Positions 1 to 7,816 of a stretch of DNA of 64,000 nt are shown piece by piece. Where the stretch lies: contig NZ_BAAAFX010000010.1 in NCBI RefSeq assembly GCF_039523755.1, positions 248,001 through 312,000 of the forward strand. The letters run 5' to 3'. Position numbers and translations under genes: made by a program. How positions within the stretch are numbered: position 1 is the stretch's first letter; the number at the start of each line of letters is the position of its first letter. Below the pieces are notes generated by a model. The model saw nothing but the letters and a program-made list of their open reading frames with translations. It did no database searches and was not told the origin of the DNA. The stretch is from Tatumella terrea (lineage in GTDB: Bacteria; Pseudomonadota; Gammaproteobacteria; Enterobacterales; Enterobacteriaceae).

Positions 1-1246
1 GCATATTAAAGAACCCGGTAAAGCGGCGTAACAGGGTGTAGATACCGTCCGGGGCATGCATTAGCAACGGGGCACAGGCAATCGAGATGATGGCGACCAG
101 CAGGGTCATTTGTTTCCCGAAACGGATTTGTTGCCGGTCCGTCGCTGCGGGGCGGCGGTGCAGATAGAAGTCATAAGTCAGCAGCGTGGCGGACGCATTG
201 AGTATGGCATTAAAGTGACTCATCACCGCGCCGAGAATAATGGCGACAAAAAATCCTTTCAGCCACCAGGGCAGCAGGGCGGCGATCAGGGCCGGATACG
301 CCAGGTCTGACGAGGCCAGCGGATGTCCGCGGAAGTAGTGCCAGGCAATGATGCCGGGCAGCATCATCAGTAACGGCAGGATCAGCTTAAACGCGCCGGT
401 GAGCAGAATACCTTTCTGTGCCTCTTCCAGTGAACGGGCGGCCAGGCTTTTTTGCATAATGGCCTGGTTGGTACACCAGTAAAACAGGTTGGCAAAAATC
501 ATCCCGGTAAACAGGGTACTGAACGGCACACTGTCGTGGGTATTACCGATCATATTCAGTTTCTGCGGATTCTGACGCAGAAGCTCACCGACCCCTGCCT
601 GAAAATGGCCGTGCCCCAGCGCGATAAAGCCGAGCACCGGCACCAGGAAGATGATCGCCAGCAAAAAGACGCCATTGATGGTATCGGAAACCGCAATTGC
701 CCGCAGCCCGCCGAACACGGCATAGGCCGTCCCGATGGCCCCGGTCAGGCAGATCATAGCGACCAGGCTGCTCTGATAACTGATCCCCAGCAGTTGCTGA
801 ACATTAAAGATTTTCTCCAGCGTCAGCGCCCCCAGATACAGTGACGAAGGGCATAACACCAGGGTATACGTCATCAGCAGCAGAATACTGACAATTTTGC
901 GGGCGGTCCGGTCATAGCGGGATTCAATAAATCCGGTCAGGGTGGTAAAGCCGCTTTGCATATAGCGGGGAAGGAAGAATAACGCCAGCGCGATAATGGC
1001 AATAATGGCCGTCGCTTCCCATGCGATGGCACTGAGATTATGCAGGTAGGCATCGCCGTTCAGGCCAATCAGCTGGTCAACCGAGACATTTGTCAGCATC
1101 ATGGATCCGGCGATAAAACCGAAGCTCAGCTTGCCGCTGGCCATAAAATACTCTCTGGCACTGGTATTTTTGATCCGCCGCGTCAGCCAGGAGGAGATCA
1201 GGATGATCAGCAACAGCGTTGCCAGGGTGGTTATCAGTGTAAACAT
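1..1246 (-). CDS. SSS-family sodium/solute symporter (YidK-like), 3' end outside window
   Basis: About 415 codons are readable on the minus strand from the ATG at 1246 with no stop before the window edge, so the gene is truncated only by the window. The product is an integral inner-membrane protein with many hydrophobic segments. It carries blocks typical of the solute:sodium symporter family and close to E. coli YidK: an early MLTN..V.QLIGLNG block, a GGLRAIAVSDTINGVF block and a FYWCTNQAIMQ block. The substrate of YidK-type proteins is not firmly known; a sugar or sugar acid is a guess. The ATG overlaps the stop of the upstream aldo-keto reductase (TGATG), so the two are translationally coupled and form the end of a three-gene operon. 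Family assignment is firm, substrate unknown. Confidence 0.9.
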   Translation of the reverse strand, partial: MFTLITTLATLLLIILISSWLTRRIKNTSAREYFMASGKLSFGFIAGSMMLTNVSVDQLIGLNGDAYLHNLSAIAWEATAIIAIIALALFFLPRYMQSGFTTLTGFIESRYDRTARKIVSILLLMTYTLVLCPSSLYLGALTLEKIFNVQQLLGISYQSSLVAMICLTGAIGTAYAVFGGLRAIAVSDTINGVFLLAIIFLVPVLGFIALGHGHFQAGVGELLRQNPQKLNMIGNTHDSVPFSTLFTGMIFANLFYWCTNQAIMQKSLAARSLEEAQKGILLTGAFKLILPLLMMLPGIIAWHYFRGHPLASSDLAYPALIAALLPWWLKGFFVAIILGAVMSHFNAILNASATLLTYDFYLHRRPAATDRQQIRFGKQMTLLVAIISIACAPLLMHAPDGIYTLLRRFTGFFNM

Positions 1247-2280
1247 CAGGCCTCCGGTCGGGGGTCGTTGATCCTGCCAAACTGGCTGCTGCCATCGATG
1301 GCGTAGTGGTCGATGGCCTGCAGTTCATGGGGGGTAAAGTCGGTATTTTCCAGCGCCTGCAGATTGTGCTGCAGTTGCGCCACCGAGCTGACACCGGTCA
1401 GCGCGGAAGTCACTTCAGGTAAGCGGAGAACCCAGGCCAGCGCCATCTGTGGCAGGGATTGCCCACGCTGTCGGGCAATGGCCTCCAGCCCCGCAATCCG
1501 GGCGTAATTCTGCTCACTCAGTTCACGCTGATCGATACTGGCGCGCGGCTTATCCGCCGGAGTGGCGGCGGTGTATTTACCGCTCAGTAATCCCTGAGCG
1601 AGGGTACTGAAGGCAATGATCCCGGTGCCCTGTGCGGCACAGGTTTCCAGCAGGTTTTGCTCAATCCAGCGGTTGAACAGGTTATAGGCCGGCTGATGAA
1701 CAATCAGTGGCACATGCCACTGACGTAACAGGCGTGTGATTTCCCGCGTCTGTGCAGAGGGGTAAGAGGAGATCCCGACATACAGGGCTTTCCCCTGGCT
1801 GACCGCGGTGGCTAATGCCGAGGCGGTCTCTTCCAGCGGTGTCTGCGGGTCGTAGCAATGGGAGTAGAAAATATCCAGGTAGTCGAGTCCCAGTCGCTGC
1901 AGGCTCTGGTCAAGGCTGGCCAGCAGGTATTTGCGTGAACTGCCGCCCTGACCATAAGGCCCCGGCCACATGTCATACCCGGCTTTGCTGGAGATGATCA
2001 GTTCATCGCGGAACGGGCGGAGATCCTTGCGGAACACCTCCCCGAAATTCTGTTCAGCGCTGCCATAAGGGGTTCCGTAATTATTCGCTAAATCAAAATG
2101 GGTGATACCGGCATCGAAAGCGCTGTGCAGCAGGGCGCGCTGTTGTTCCCGGGTGGTGTTGTCACCGAAGTGCTGCCATAACCCGAGCGAGATCCGCGGC
2201 AGTTTCAGGCCACTCTGACCACAATACCGGTAGGGCATTTCCTGATAACGCTGTTTTGCAGGCTGATAATGCATAGTCAT
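1246..2280 (-). CDS. gpr: Aldo-keto reductase, YghZ/Gpr type
   Basis: A 344-residue cytoplasmic NADPH-dependent aldo-keto reductase. Sequence blocks (RYCGQSGLKLPRISLGLW, ITHFDLANNYG, YDMWPGPYGQGGSRKYL) match the E. coli L-glyceraldehyde-3-phosphate reductase YghZ (346 aa) very well. The catalytic tetrad can be read as D63, Y68, K99 and H141. Family members reduce small aldehydes including L-glyceraldehyde 3-phosphate and methylglyoxal. The gene lies 3 nt behind a flavin monooxygenase and overlaps the start of an SSS symporter, so it is the middle gene of an operon; that context suggests it may reduce an aldehyde released by the monooxygenase, which is inference. Confidence 0.9.
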   Translation of the reverse strand: MTMHYQPAKQRYQEMPYRYCGQSGLKLPRISLGLWQHFGDNTTREQQRALLHSAFDAGITHFDLANNYGTPYGSAEQNFGEVFRKDLRPFRDELIISSKAGYDMWPGPYGQGGSSRKYLLASLDQSLQRLGLDYLDIFYSHCYDPQTPLEETASALATAVSQGKALYVGISSYPSAQTREITRLLRQWHVPLIVHQPAYNLFNRWIEQNLLETCAAQGTGIIAFSTLAQGLLSGKYTAATPADKPRASIDQRELSEQNYARIAGLEAIARQRGQSLPQMALAWVLRLPEVTSALTGVSSVAQLQHNLQALENTDFTPHELQAIDHYAIDGSSQFGRINDPRPEA

Positions 2281-2283
2281 TTC

Positions 2284-3609
2284 TCACTGACGAGGGGGAA
2301 AGGCGGGGACGGTTAAGCCCAGATGGCTGCGTAAGGTGCTGCCCTGATACTGTGTGCGGAACAGGCCACGACGTTGTAATTCCGGCACCACCTGCAGCGC
2401 TACCTCTTCCAGTCCCTGCGGCAGGTGCGGCACCATAATGTTGAAACCGTCCGCGGCATACTCTTCGAACCAGCATTGCAGCTCGTCGGCAATCTGCTGC
2501 GGGGTACCTGTCAGGGTCCGGTGCCCACGGCCTCCGGCAATGCGTAACCCCAGCTCTGCCAGCGTGAGATTTTCTTCGGCGGCCAGCGCCAGTAACAGGG
2601 CCTGGCGGCTTTGCTGACCGGAATCTGACAAAGGGAGTTCCGGCAAGGGTTCATCCGGCGGATAGCCGGATAAATCAAAATTCCCCAGCATTCTGCCCAG
2701 CAGAGCGATACCCACGTCCGGTTCGACCAGTTGCTGGAACTGCTCATATTTTTCTTCGGCCTCAGACTGCGACTGTCCGGTGACCAGCAGTACTCCGGGC
2801 ATGATCTTCAGGCTGTTTTCGGTCCGTCCGGACAGGCTCAGGCGCTGTTTCACATCCCGGTAGAAGGCTTTGGCTTTGTCGAGTGTCGGCTGGGCGGTAA
2901 ACACGACATCCGCCGTGGCTGCGGCCAGCGCTTTGCCGTCTTCGGACGAGCCGGCCTGTACCACCACCGGTTTCCCCTGCGGGGAACGGGCAATGTTTAA
3001 TGGCCCCCGTACCCGGAAATAATCACCGTGATGGTGAAGCGGATGCATTTTCTCCGGGCGATAGACTTCGCCGCCTGCTTTGTCATACACAAACGCGTCG
3101 TCTTCCCAGCTGTTCCAGAGCCCTTCGACGACCCGGTAAAACTCACGGGCGCGTAAATAACGTTCCTGATGGCTGAAGTGCTGCTCCCGGTTGAAATTAG
3201 CGGCTTCGTTGGCGGCATCAGACGTTACCAGGTTCCAGCCGGCACGGCCGCCGGACAGGTGGTCCAGTGAGGCGAACTGACGTGCAATATGGTACGGCTG
3301 ATTGTAGCTGGTGGTTGCGGTGGCAATTAAACCGATATGCCGGGTCACCGCTGAGAGGGTCGCCAGCAGCGTGACCGGTTCAAAATAATTAGAGCGCGCC
3401 ATCTTGTGGGCCACCGGCGAGTCAAACACCGCCAGACTGTCGGCAATAAATAAGGTGTCCAGGCAGGCGTGTTCAGCAAGCTGAGCAATCCGGATATATT
3501 GCTGAAGATCCAGCGGGTCCGGCGCCACGTCAGGATGCCGCCAGGCGGCCACGTGGTGGCCCGCCGGATGGATAAATGCACCTAATGAGAGCTGTTCATT
3601 TCTGGCCAT
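2284..3609 (-). CDS. FMN-dependent monooxygenase, NtaA/SnaA/DszA family
   Basis: Class C flavin monooxygenase (bacterial-luciferase fold) of about 441 residues from the chosen start. The family uses FMNH2 supplied by a separate reductase to oxidise substrates such as nitrilotriacetate, dibenzothiophene sulfone or N-acetylated S-substituted cysteines. Diagnostic blocks are LGAFIHPAGHHVAAWRHP near the N terminus, FASLDHLSGGRAGWNLVTS in the middle, and GTPQQIADELQCWFEEYAADGFN near the C terminus. The ATG at 3609 is preferred over an in-frame GTG at 3687 because homologues begin just before the LGAF block, although the ribosome site is weak. It is the first gene of the operon leading to the aldo-keto reductase and symporter. 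A paralogue lies at 51656-52993. The substrate cannot be read from the sequence. Confidence 0.88.
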   Translation of the reverse strand: MARNEQLSLGAFIHPAGHHVAAWRHPDVAPDPLDLQQYIRIAQLAEHACLDTLFIADSLAVFDSPVAHKMARSNYFEPVTLLATLSAVTRHIGLIATATTSYNQPYHIARQFASLDHLSGGRAGWNLVTSDAANEAANFNREQHFSHQERYLRAREFYRVVEGLWNSWEDDAFVYDKAGGEVYRPEKMHPLHHHGDYFRVRGPLNIARSPQGKPVVVQAGSSEDGKALAAATADVVFTAQPTLDKAKAFYRDVKQRLSLSGRTENSLKIMPGVLLVTGQSQSEAEEKYEQFQQLVEPDVGIALLGRMLGNFDLSGYPPDEPLPELPLSDSGQQSRQALLLALAAEENLTLAELGLRIAGGRGHRTLTGTPQQIADELQCWFEEYAADGFNIMVPHLPQGLEEVALQVVPELQRRGLFRTQYQGSTLRSHLGLTVPAFPPRQ

Positions 3610-3929
3610 AATTATTCTTAACTGATTAATATTATTGCTTAAACTATATCTGCGCTGTGTTGTTTTATTTAATATCAATTCGTGCACAGGTTATCCGGAA
3701 ATTAGCTAAACCACGGGTCATGGCTGTCCGGGACGTGGGGCGCAGAGAGGCAAGGTCTGTCGGTGGCGGACGATATCAGGCGGATAAGTGGCCGGTGACT
3801 GATTCGGTTTTCTGTTGATTGCGATGTATGCAGACGGGAAATGCTTGCAGCGGATGAACAGGTTTCTGCGCTGCCGGCCCGGGGAAACGGGTCAAAATAC
3901 TTGCGATTTATCAGGAATTATGGAAATCT

Positions 3930-3953
3930 GGACATTGAGACGTCCAAACGTCC
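3930..3953. promoter_or_regulatory. Candidate MetJ operator (tandem met boxes)
   Basis: Three adjacent octamers read GGACATTG, AGACGTCC and AAACGTCC against the met-box consensus AGACGTCT, scoring 4, 7 and 6 of 8. MetJ binds tandem 8-mers cooperatively. A TAAAAT -10 candidate at 3972-3977 would place the boxes over the -35 region of the MFS-hcxA promoter, which is a repressing position. The MFS ATG is at 4001. The divergent monooxygenase starts about 320 bp away and may not be affected. Confidence 0.55.
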
Positions 3954-4000
3954 AATTCACCTTTCTTCCCCTAAAATAACACTGATAAATATCGCAAACT

Positions 4001-5503
4001 ATGACTCAACTTTCAGCTGACGTATCGTCGGGAAGTACCCCACCAGAAAATGATTACACTATCCATAGCGCGGCAGATGTCAGCCGGCTGGTCAATAACT
4101 CAACCCATGGCCGGACCAATGCACGGATCATCGTGGCCATCGCCCTGGGCGGTGTCTTTCTGGATGCCTATGATTTAGGCGCGCTGGCATTCGGCGTGAA
4201 AGACATTACCCGCCAGTTCGGGCTGAGCCCGTCGGGTATCGGTATGGTGGTGTCTGCCATCACTCTCGGGGCCATCGTCGGAGCCGTCATCGGCGGATAT
4301 CTCACCGATAAAATCGGCCGTTACCGCGTGTTTATGGCCGATATGTTTTTCTTTGTGTTTGCCGCCCTGCTGGGCGCTCTGGCACCGAATGCCGAAGTGC
4401 TGGGCATCAGCCGCTTTATTATGGGGCTGGGGATCGGCATCGACTTACCGGTCGCCATGGCATTTCTGGCCGAATTTTCGCGGCTGAAAGGGCGGGGCAA
4501 TAAGGCCTCCAGTATAGCGATGTGGTGTCCGACCTGGTATGCGGCTATCTCGGTCTCGTATCTGCTGGTGCTCGGATTATTCTATTCGTTACCCGCCAGT
4601 CAGAGCGAATACCTGTGGCGGTATATCGTGGGCTTCGGGGCGGTACCGGCACTGGTGATCCTGACGGTGCGTAAACGCTATATGACAGAATCGCCGGTCT
4701 GGGCGGCGCAACAGGGAGACTTAACCTCTGCGGCCAGCATCCTGCAGACCGCCTATAATATCCCGGCCACGGTCGGGAAAGACGCGGTCTTACACGCGAA
4801 AAAGGGTCTGAAACGGCGTACGACCGGCTGGAAAAGTTATGGCGTGTTGCTGAAGGGTGAGTATCTGAAACGTACGGTGCTGAACAGCGTAATGTCATTT
4901 GTTTCGCCGTTTGCCTATGCGGCTATCGCGTTCGGGCTGCCGATTATTATTTCCACCCTGTTTAAACAATCGATGCTGACCACCATTCTGGTCTCTCTGG
5001 CACTGAATCTGCTGTTTGCCTTTACCGGCGGACTGGCGGCTGTGCGGCTGGTACCGAAACTGGGGTCACGCAGTATGACGATTGCCGGTTATACCTGCCA
5101 GCTGGTTGCATTGCTGGGCCTGGCGCTGGCCGGACGTCCGGAAGATACGGCGCAGGCCGTGGCCTGCTGTGCCTTCCTGGCACTTTTCCTGCTGGGGCAG
5201 GGCTTCGGCCCGGGGGCGCATACCATGGTGTACGCCTCACTCAGTTATCCGGCGTCGATTCGCGGGGTGGGGGTCGGTTTCAACCAGACGATTACACGTT
5301 TCAGCTCGACGCTGGCGCTGTTTCTGTTCCCCATCCTGACGGCGAGCCTGGACACCGGCTTATTCTGGGTGATTGCCTTATCACCGGTGATCGGTCTGCT
5401 GGCACTGTTTATCATTCGCTGGGAGCCGTCAGGGTACGATGTGGATGCCGAAGATTATGCGTCTGTAAAACATGAAAATACACAGCCTGGCGGGGGAGTC
5501 TGA
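4001..5503 (+). CDS. MFS transporter (sugar-porter-like), putative MetJ target
   Basis: A 500-residue major facilitator protein of the inner membrane with about 12 hydrophobic segments. Between segments 2 and 3 it has the signature GGYLTDKIGRYR, and a RFIMGLGIGIDLPVAMAFLAEFS block characteristic of the sugar-porter/metabolite:proton symporter branch. A roughly 45-residue polar N-terminal tail precedes the first membrane segment. The stop codon is 1 nt before the start of hcxA, so they form an operon. Upstream tandem met-box-like octamers suggest repression by MetJ with S-adenosylmethionine, hinting at a methionine-related or 2-oxo/2-hydroxy acid substrate. That substrate is inference; the family call is firm. 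Confidence 0.88.
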   Translation: MTQLSADVSSGSTPPENDYTIHSAADVSRLVNNSTHGRTNARIIVAIALGGVFLDAYDLGALAFGVKDITRQFGLSPSGIGMVVSAITLGAIVGAVIGGYLTDKIGRYRVFMADMFFFVFAALLGALAPNAEVLGISRFIMGLGIGIDLPVAMAFLAEFSRLKGRGNKASSIAMWCPTWYAAISVSYLLVLGLFYSLPASQSEYLWRYIVGFGAVPALVILTVRKRYMTESPVWAAQQGDLTSAASILQTAYNIPATVGKDAVLHAKKGLKRRTTGWKSYGVLLKGEYLKRTVLNSVMSFVSPFAYAAIAFGLPIIISTLFKQSMLTTILVSLALNLLFAFTGGLAAVRLVPKLGSRSMTIAGYTCQLVALLGLALAGRPEDTAQAVACCAFLALFLLGQGFGPGAHTMVYASLSYPASIRGVGVGFNQTITRFSSTLALFLFPILTASLDTGLFWVIALSPVIGLLALFIIRWEPSGYDVDAEDYASVKHENTQPGGGV

Positions 5504-5504
5504 G

Positions 5505-6608
5505 ATGTCATTTACCGAAATACAGGTCGTACCGGGGCCGGCGAATTATTACTGTTTTCCGGGAGCGTTACGTGAACTGACAAACTTTTATTCTGCCGCA
5601 GACCTGGAGCAGGCGTTCTGGGTCTATGGTGAACGGGCGATTGGGGCGGCGGAACCTTTTCTGCCGGCCGCCTGGTCTCTGCCTTCCGCCGGTAAGCACT
5701 GCATCCGGGAACATTGCAGTGAACCTTTAATCAGCCAGCTACTGACACAGGCCGGGGACCACCGGAAAGTGATTATCGGTATCGGCGGTGGATCGGTGAT
5801 GGACAGTGCAAAAGCACTGGCGGATCGCCTGAAATTACCGGTGGTGCTGATCCCGACCATTGCCGCCACCTGTGCGGCCTGGACGCCGCTCTCGGTGTGG
5901 TACAACGCCCACGGAGAGAATATTGGTTATGAAATCTTTAAACAGGCTAACCATCTGGTGCTGGTGGAACCGGAAATTATACTGAACGCGCCGGCGGACT
6001 ATCTGCTGGCCGGTATCGGCGATACCCTGGCGAAATGGTATGAAGCCCGGGTGCTGCTGCCGGATGAAACGGCTTGCAGTGTCCCTTATCTGGCAAAGAC
6101 GGCGCTGAAAATGGCCGAAGGTCTGCGTGACCTGCTGTTCAGTGACAGTGCTGTCGCACTGCGGGATCAGCAACAGGGCACACTGACCCCGCGCTTTATC
6201 TCGGTGGTCGATGCCATTATTGCCGGGGGCGGGCTGATCGGCGGGTTAGGTGAACGTTTCACCCGTGTCGCTGCCGCGCATGCCGTGCATAACGGGCTGA
6301 CCGTGCTGCCGCAAACCCACCGTATTCTGCACGGGATTAAGGTGGCTTATGGCATTCTGGTGCAGGCGGCACTGCTGAATCAGCAGCAGGATATCCGTAA
6401 GCTGTTGCACTTTTATCATCAGCTGAAATTGCCGGTCACGCTGGCGGAGCTGGGAGTTTCTCTGTCAGATCGTGAAGAGATGGATAAAATGATCGCGCAT
6501 ACTTTACGTCCGCGGGAAACCATTCACCTGTTACCGGTGAAAGTGACGGAAGAAACGCTGTATCAGGCGATGGCGGCTATTGAACGGGCAGGAAAGTCAG
6601 CAGAGTAA
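5505..6608 (+). CDS. hcxA: Hydroxycarboxylate dehydrogenase A (iron-type alcohol dehydrogenase family)
   Basis: A 367-residue member of the glycerol-dehydrogenase/iron-containing ADH fold, matching E. coli HcxA (YbdH, 362 aa) through long blocks: TIAATCAAWTPLSVWYN, LVEPEIILNAP, LLAGIGDTLAKWYEA and FTRVAAAHAVHNGLTVLPQT. HcxA reduces 2-oxo acids such as 2-oxobutanoate with NADPH. An NAD(P)-binding GIGGGSVMDSAKAL glycine loop is visible. The start at 5505 is preferred over 5472 because GGGGGAG lies just upstream and homologues begin near MSFTEIQVVPGPANYY. It follows the MFS gene with 1 nt between. I recall ybdH being listed in the extended MetJ regulon of E. coli, which agrees with the met-box-like sites upstream. 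Confidence 0.92.
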   Translation: MSFTEIQVVPGPANYYCFPGALRELTNFYSAADLEQAFWVYGERAIGAAEPFLPAAWSLPSAGKHCIREHCSEPLISQLLTQAGDHRKVIIGIGGGSVMDSAKALADRLKLPVVLIPTIAATCAAWTPLSVWYNAHGENIGYEIFKQANHLVLVEPEIILNAPADYLLAGIGDTLAKWYEARVLLPDETACSVPYLAKTALKMAEGLRDLLFSDSAVALRDQQQGTLTPRFISVVDAIIAGGGLIGGLGERFTRVAAAHAVHNGLTVLPQTHRILHGIKVAYGILVQAALLNQQQDIRKLLHFYHQLKLPVTLAELGVSLSDREEMDKMIAHTLRPRETIHLLPVKVTEETLYQAMAAIERAGKSAE

Positions 6609-6615
6609 GACTGAA

Positions 6616-6636
6616 GGCCCGGCAGGACGCCGGGCC
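6616..6636. terminator. GC-rich hairpin between convergent hcxA and ahr
   Basis: Perfect 8-bp stem GGCCCGGC/GCCGGGCC with a 5-nt loop in the 37-bp space between the convergent hcxA and ahr stop codons. There is no T-run on either side, so it is a plausible but weak bidirectional terminator. Confidence 0.5.
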
Positions 6637-6645
6637 GGGATATCA

Positions 6646-7665
6646 TCAGAAATCCGCTTTCAGTACCGCACGGTAACGGGCTTTACCGTCACGCACATAC
6701 TGCAGAGCGTCATTGATTTGTGACATCGGGAACAGCTCGGTCTGAGGTTTCACCCCGGAGCGTGCGGCCAGTTTTACCAGGCTGCGTAACTCATGCGGAG
6801 ACCCGGTCGATGACCCGGAAATGCTCCGGTCACCGGCAATCAGCGTAAAGGCTGGCACTTCAAACGGTTTCATCACGGCACCGACGGTATGGAAGCTACC
6901 GTTGTAGGTCAGTGCCTGGAAGTACGGCATCCAGTCCAGATCGACATTGATGGTGTTGATAATCAGATCAAACTGTCCGGCCAGCGCTTTCAGGGCTTCC
7001 GGGTCGCGGCTGTTAACCACCTTGTCGGCACCCATTCCCAGGATTTCCTGTTCTTTAGACGGTGACGAACTGAACGCGGTGACTTCACATCCCATCGCAT
7101 GCAACAGTTTAATAGCGATATGGCCCAGGCCACCGATACCTATGACACCGACACGACTGGTCGCCGTGATATGGTGCTGCAGCAGGGGTTTGAATACCGT
7201 GATCCCGCCGCACAGCAGCGGACCGGCAGATTCGATATCCAGCGCTTCCGGAAGCGGGATCACCCACTGCCAGTCGGCACGGATTTTTTCAGCGAAGCCA
7301 CCGCGGTTCAGGATAGTCGGCACACTGCCCTGTTTACAGTTGCTGTGACTGCCGCTGATACAGGCATCACAATACCCGCAACTGCGCGCGGTCCAGCCAA
7401 TCCCGACACGCTGACCGACTTTCAGGCCTTTGTTTTCTGCCGCACTCCCCAGAGCGCTGACACGGCCAACCACTTCGTGACCAGCGACCAGAGGGTACTG
7501 AGATATGCCCCATTCGTTGTCAATCATCGACAGATCGGAATGACAAATACCACAGTACTCAACCGTGACTTCAACATCTTCGGCAGCAAGTTCACCGGCA
7601 TCAAATTCCTGCAGTTCCAGTGCTGCGCCAGCTTCGGCCGCGGCGTAGCTTTTAATCTTGCTCAT
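6646..7665 (-). CDS. ahr: NADPH-dependent aldehyde reductase Ahr (zinc alcohol dehydrogenase)
   Basis: A 339-residue medium-chain zinc dehydrogenase, the same length as E. coli Ahr (YjgB) and close to it over its full length (EYCGICHSDLSMIDNEWG, GPLLCGGITVFKPLL, LLHAMGCEVTAFSS). Catalytic zinc ligands are C38 and H63 with E64; the structural zinc is held by C96, C99, C102 and C110. The nucleotide-binding GIGGLGHIAIKLLHAMG loop is intact. Ahr reduces a broad range of aldehydes to alcohols with NADPH in the cytosol. It appears monocistronic, convergent with hcxA and about 150 bp downstream of fumarase. Confidence 0.95.
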   Translation of the reverse strand: MSKIKSYAAAEAGAALELQEFDAGELAAEDVEVTVEYCGICHSDLSMIDNEWGISQYPLVAGHEVVGRVSALGSAAENKGLKVGQRVGIGWTARSCGYCDACISGSHSNCKQGSVPTILNRGGFAEKIRADWQWVIPLPEALDIESAGPLLCGGITVFKPLLQHHITATSRVGVIGIGGLGHIAIKLLHAMGCEVTAFSSSPSKEQEILGMGADKVVNSRDPEALKALAGQFDLIINTINVDLDWMPYFQALTYNGSFHTVGAVMKPFEVPAFTLIAGDRSISGSSTGSPHELRSLVKLAARSGVKPQTELFPMSQINDALQYVRDGKARYRAVLKADF

Positions 7666-7786
7666 GAAGGTCTCCTTTCTGTGATGTAGTTATCACTTTA
7701 AAGCATGGCAGATGATAGCCATTAAAAAAAGCGCAGAAGAGAATAATATGATGCGGGGGAAAATAGTTGTCCGATATTGCGGTAAG

Positions 7787-7807
7787 GGCCGGTGAAACTC
7801 ACCGGCC
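7787..7807 (-). terminator. Hairpin downstream of the fumarase gene
   Basis: Perfect 9-bp stem GGCCGGTGA/TCACCGGCC with a 3-nt loop, starting 10 bp behind the fumarase stop on the minus strand. There is no clear T-run after it, so efficiency is uncertain. Confidence 0.5.
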
Positions 7808-7816
7808 ACAGGAGGG

